The position numbers and the translations under genes were made by a program. The notes beneath the pieces are model-generated. The model was not told where the DNA came from and searched no databases. It was given only the letters and a program-made list of their open reading frames with translations. Positions 61,724 to 64,000 of a stretch of DNA of 64,000 nt are shown here, in pieces (position 1 is the first letter of the stretch; every line of letters starts with the position of its first letter). The DNA lies in the NCBI GenBank assembly GCA_002728755.1, contig PBVT01000016.1, positions 1-64,000 on the forward strand, written 5' to 3'. Origin of the DNA: Myxococcales bacterium (GTDB lineage Bacteria; Myxococcota_A; UBA9042; UBA3505).

Positions 61724-62740
61724 ATGGTCCGAAACAACGACATACGACCGGTCCAGGATCCCTATGGAAACCGCCCCCATCGAAAGCTACGCATTTCGGT
61801 AACCGATCGCTGTAACTTTCGCTGCAGCTATTGTGTACCCGACGACGCGACAGACTTTGGGGAACGAGAAAACCTGCTGAGCTTTGAAGAGATCAGCCGC
61901 TTCGTCGCCGAAGCCGCCGTTCCTCTCGGCATATCAAATCTGCGGATTACGGGAGGAGAGCCCCTCCTACGACGCAACCTGGACCAACTGGTCGGAATGC
62001 TTCGCGCCATCGACGGCGTACAATCCATTGGCCTGACGACCAACGCGAGTCGCCTTGGAGATTGCGCGAAAACTCTCGCCACGGCGGGTGTGGACCGTAT
62101 CAATATCAGCCTCGACACTCTCGACCGAGAGACTATGAAAAAGCTGACTGCCGTCGACCAGCTGGATTCGGTACGCTACGGAATTGAGCAGGCGGCCCTC
62201 GCTCCCTTTGCGAGCCGAAAACTAAATGCGGTGGTCATCCGTGGAATCAACGACCACGAGTTGGCAGACCTTATCCGATTCGCCCAGAGCCATTCCTTTG
62301 AGATGCGCTTTATCGAATTCATGCCCTTCGGGAGCCAGTGGAGCCCCGATAGTGTCGTGGCGACCTCGGAGATCGTCGAGAGCCTGCGCGCTGTGCTCGG
62401 GCCCATTCAGGAAGAGGCCCATAAGCTGGGCGAGACGGCTCGACGCTACACCCTGGCCGATGGTACCCACTTTGGCATCATCCCCACCCTCTCGCAGCCA
62501 TTTTGTAACCATTGCAACCGCGTCCGAATCACAGCCAGCGGGACCATTCTTCCCTGCCTATTTGCAGAAGAGGGACCCAATGTTCGGGCTCTACTGCGGG
62601 CAAATACCGATCCCATGGCCCTTCGTGAGGCGGTCAAGGAATCCCTCGGAACCAAAGGGGCCGGCTTCTTACAAGAGATGGCCGACCGGAACCTCCCAAC
62701 CAACCTCAAAGAACGCGATATGCGGGGTATTGGCGGATGA
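61724..62740 (+). CDS. moaA: GTP 3',8-cyclase MoaA
   Basis: 338 residues from the ATG at 61724 (GGAGAGG just upstream). In-frame starts back to 61673 add residues unlike MoaA and lack a site. Radical-SAM cluster C30-x3-C34-x2-C37 (CNFRCSYC) within LRISVTDRCNFRC, GGEPLLR, and ISLDTLDRETM. The second 4Fe-4S cluster is bound by CNHCNRVRITASGTILPC, and the C-terminus ends in GG (MRGIGG), needed for activity in MoaA. It opens GTP to 3',8-cyclo-7,8-dihydro-GTP, the first step of molybdenum cofactor synthesis. Overlaps moaC by 4 bp (ATGA). Confidence 0.96.
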   Translation: MVRNNDIRPVQDPYGNRPHRKLRISVTDRCNFRCSYCVPDDATDFGERENLLSFEEISRFVAEAAVPLGISNLRITGGEPLLRRNLDQLVGMLRAIDGVQSIGLTTNASRLGDCAKTLATAGVDRINISLDTLDRETMKKLTAVDQLDSVRYGIEQAALAPFASRKLNAVVIRGINDHELADLIRFAQSHSFEMRFIEFMPFGSQWSPDSVVATSEIVESLRAVLGPIQEEAHKLGETARRYTLADGTHFGIIPTLSQPFCNHCNRVRITASGTILPCLFAEEGPNVRALLRANTDPMALREAVKESLGTKGAGFLQEMADRNLPTNLKERDMRGIGG

Positions 62741-63183
62741 CAGACAAACGCGTCGGTTTAATCGACATCACAGCGAAGAATAAGACCCAGCGGCGGGCCG
62801 TAGCCGAAGTCTATATCGTGGGCCAGGAATCCACCCTGGACCGTATCGACGCCGGGGACACCCCCAAGGGTGAGGTCTACCCTGTAGCGCGCGCCGCGGG
62901 CTTAATGGCGGCCAAGACCACACATCTGGTCCTACCCCACTGTCATCCACTGGCTGTCACAGATGCGCGCGTAGGTTTTGAGCGCCAGGTCGGACGTCTA
63001 CATATCACCGTCGAGATCACGGCTCTGGACCGCACTGGTGTAGAGATGGAGGCCCTATACGCCGCCTCGGTGGTCGCCCTGACGATCTACGATATGTTGA
63101 AGTTCACAGACGATGAGCTCCGCATGGATGGGCTCCGTCTACTCGAAAAGACCGGTGGAAAGCGGGATTATCGGGCGAGCTGA
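62737..63183 (+). CDS. moaC: Cyclic pyranopterin monophosphate synthase MoaC
   Basis: 148 residues. Converts the MoaA product to cyclic pyranopterin monophosphate. Motifs: the start LIDITAKNKTQRRAVAEV, K60 in AAKTT, LVLPHCHPL (His68, Cys69, His70), VEITALDRTGVEMEAL (TGVEMEAL signature) and AASVVALTIYDMLK, ending LLEKTGGKRDY. Length is typical. Translationally coupled to moaA through the ATGA overlap at 62737-62740. No other molybdopterin genes are in the window. Confidence 0.97.
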   Translation: MTDKRVGLIDITAKNKTQRRAVAEVYIVGQESTLDRIDAGDTPKGEVYPVARAAGLMAAKTTHLVLPHCHPLAVTDARVGFERQVGRLHITVEITALDRTGVEMEALYAASVVALTIYDMLKFTDDELRMDGLRLLEKTGGKRDYRAS

Positions 63184-63258
63184 ACTCGTTTGTACCTGCG
63201 GCTGGCCAGCATAGAGCGGGCACGCTATTCTTCTACACTCTCTTAAGGCGGGGCCGGA

Positions 63259-63813
63259 ATGGTTCGTTTCCTGGTTATTCTTGGTTTGGTATTACCGGTC
63301 TGGGTTCAGCCCGCAGAGGCGAAAGGGCCCCGAGAGATCCAACGTGCCTCGGAAGCGACCGTCCCCCCGACCATCTACATGAACCTGCTGAAGTCCATCT
63401 CGGCAGTGAACTACCATGTAAACGATCGCCACAAAAAGGGTTACGAGGCCAAGACCATCTGCCCCAACCCCAGCGCACGTAAGGGCTTCGTCGATAGTCG
63501 CGTTTGTAAGGGATTGCAGCGCTCCTACCACGCGTCGATAGTGAAAGACTCGAAAGATCGCCAGGGACAGACCGTGGTCCAGAATCTATGGCTCTGGGAG
63601 TATAGCAACGCCCGAGCGGCCAAAAGAGCGCGCAAGCATATGGATGATATGACCTTCCAGAAGCGGATATATGAAGTCCTCTTCGTGGGTCCGCACCTTA
63701 TTATTGTAGAAGGCCGGTGGCGCTTCCGAACGGAATTCAAGCGTCTGGTCAAACATGTGAAAGGCTTCTTGCAATCGGCGTCTTCAAAGCCCGCTGAAAA
63801 GCCAAACCCCTGA
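63259..63813 (+). CDS. Hypothetical secreted protein
   Basis: 184 residues with a Sec signal peptide (MVRFLVILGLVLPVWVQPAEA). The mature part begins with a helix (TIYMNLLKSISAVNYHVND), has two Cys (TICPNPSARKGF..SRVCKGL) that could form a disulfide, then strands and a helix (RQGQTVVQNLWLWEYSNARAAKRARKHMDDM) and ends in a basic helix (FKRLVKHVKGFLQSA) and Pro/Lys tail. No known family was recognised. GGGGCCGGA precedes the ATG. Separate from moaC by 75 bp, and 18 bp ahead of the next lipoprotein gene on the same strand. Confidence 0.75.
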   Translation: MVRFLVILGLVLPVWVQPAEAKGPREIQRASEATVPPTIYMNLLKSISAVNYHVNDRHKKGYEAKTICPNPSARKGFVDSRVCKGLQRSYHASIVKDSKDRQGQTVVQNLWLWEYSNARAAKRARKHMDDMTFQKRIYEVLFVGPHLIIVEGRWRFRTEFKRLVKHVKGFLQSASSKPAEKPNP

Positions 63814-63831
63814 GTGGATGGAACAACTCCT

Positions 63832-64000
63832 ATGGGAAAACCCAGCTATTCGTTTTTTGCTCTAATCGGGTGTCTGATCATGGGCTGCTCCAGCCACGTA
63901 CAACTCCAGAAGTCGACCGATTCGGCCCCACCCCATAACGTCATTCTCATCACCATGGATGGGTTGCGCTGGCAGGAGCTCTTCACCGGCATGGACGATA
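63832..64000 (+). CDS. Alkaline-phosphatase-superfamily lipoprotein, 5' part only
   Basis: The first 56 codons of a gene cut by the right edge. Signal MGKPSYSFFALIGCLIMGC, with the lipidated Cys at 19, then a short linker and NVILITMDGLRWQELFTGMD. The (I/V)xDGxRxxxxF segment with MDG is the N-terminal metal-binding strand of the phosphodiesterase / phosphoglyceromutase / sulfatase superfamily; the Asp of MDG would bind metal. An exported phosphatase, phosphodiesterase or sulfatase is expected; the remaining active-site residues lie outside the window. Confidence 0.75.
   Translation, partial: MGKPSYSFFALIGCLIMGCSSHVQLQKSTDSAPPHNVILITMDGLRWQELFTGMDD

Overview
The window reads as chromosomal DNA of a GC-moderate (visibly above 50%) Gram-negative bacterium, most likely a member of the Myxococcota or a related deltaproteobacterial lineage. 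Evidence: an unusually high number of secreted lipoproteins with Asp/Ser/Thr-rich linkers after the lipobox, a Cys-TM-Arg tail resembling MYXO-CTERM on one surface protein, MopE-like and DUF4215-like Cys/Asp motifs, a large NtrC-type two-component system, and very long Cys-rich repeat proteins. No phage, IS element, CRISPR array or plasmid function is visible.

Layout. 1-5667: an exported thioredoxin/NHL-repeat protein (cut by the left edge), the Maf/YceF nucleotide pyrophosphatase, a two-repeat lipoprotein, FolC with a small TPR partner, and a small PilZ-like protein. 5710-7216: tRNA-Ala(GGC) with promoter and terminator, an esterase-like lipoprotein and a SHOCT protein that ends the hflK-hflC unit (to 9347). 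9348-9866 is a long structured intergenic region before a sigma-70 factor. 11377-16422: GrpE, a TPR lipoprotein with LPAGHPPIG repeats, a double cyclic-nucleotide-binding protein, and a lipoprotein carrying a NACHT-type NTPase. 16427-21368 is a redox block: rubrerythrin, a (CCG)2 Fe-S oxidoreductase and DUF3501 on one strand, with a thioredoxin-like protein and a Rieske-glutamate synthase fusion on the other. 21396-40118 is an 18.7-kb surface-protein island: an SBBP beta-propeller protein, two tandem giant lipoproteins built from 32 and 36 copies of an 8-Cys, 51-residue repeat, and a convergent Cys-rich lipoprotein ending in an integrin-beta-like von Willebrand A domain. A histidine kinase and NtrC-type regulator follow. 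43338-51228 holds a CPBP protease, membrane and lipoproteins, and a fusion of a YeiH-type sulfur-anion exporter to a cysteine dioxygenase cupin. 51521-61257 is one gene train: glyQ, glyS, ppdK and two propeller lipoproteins, joined mostly by 4-bp overlaps. It is followed by a septoil-knot-like secreted protein, moaA-moaC, a secreted hypothetical and the start of an alkaline-phosphatase-superfamily lipoprotein cut by the right edge.

Most promising for novelty: (i) a NACHT NTPase that appears to be exported and lipid-anchored, where ATP should be absent; (ii) the exporter-cysteine dioxygenase fusion, which would couple cysteine sulfur oxidation to export; (iii) the giant 8-Cys repeat lipoproteins with a higher-order periodicity shared by both paralogues; (iv) an integrin beta I-like domain on a bacterial lipoprotein. 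All function statements are read from sequence motifs by eye. No database search was run.
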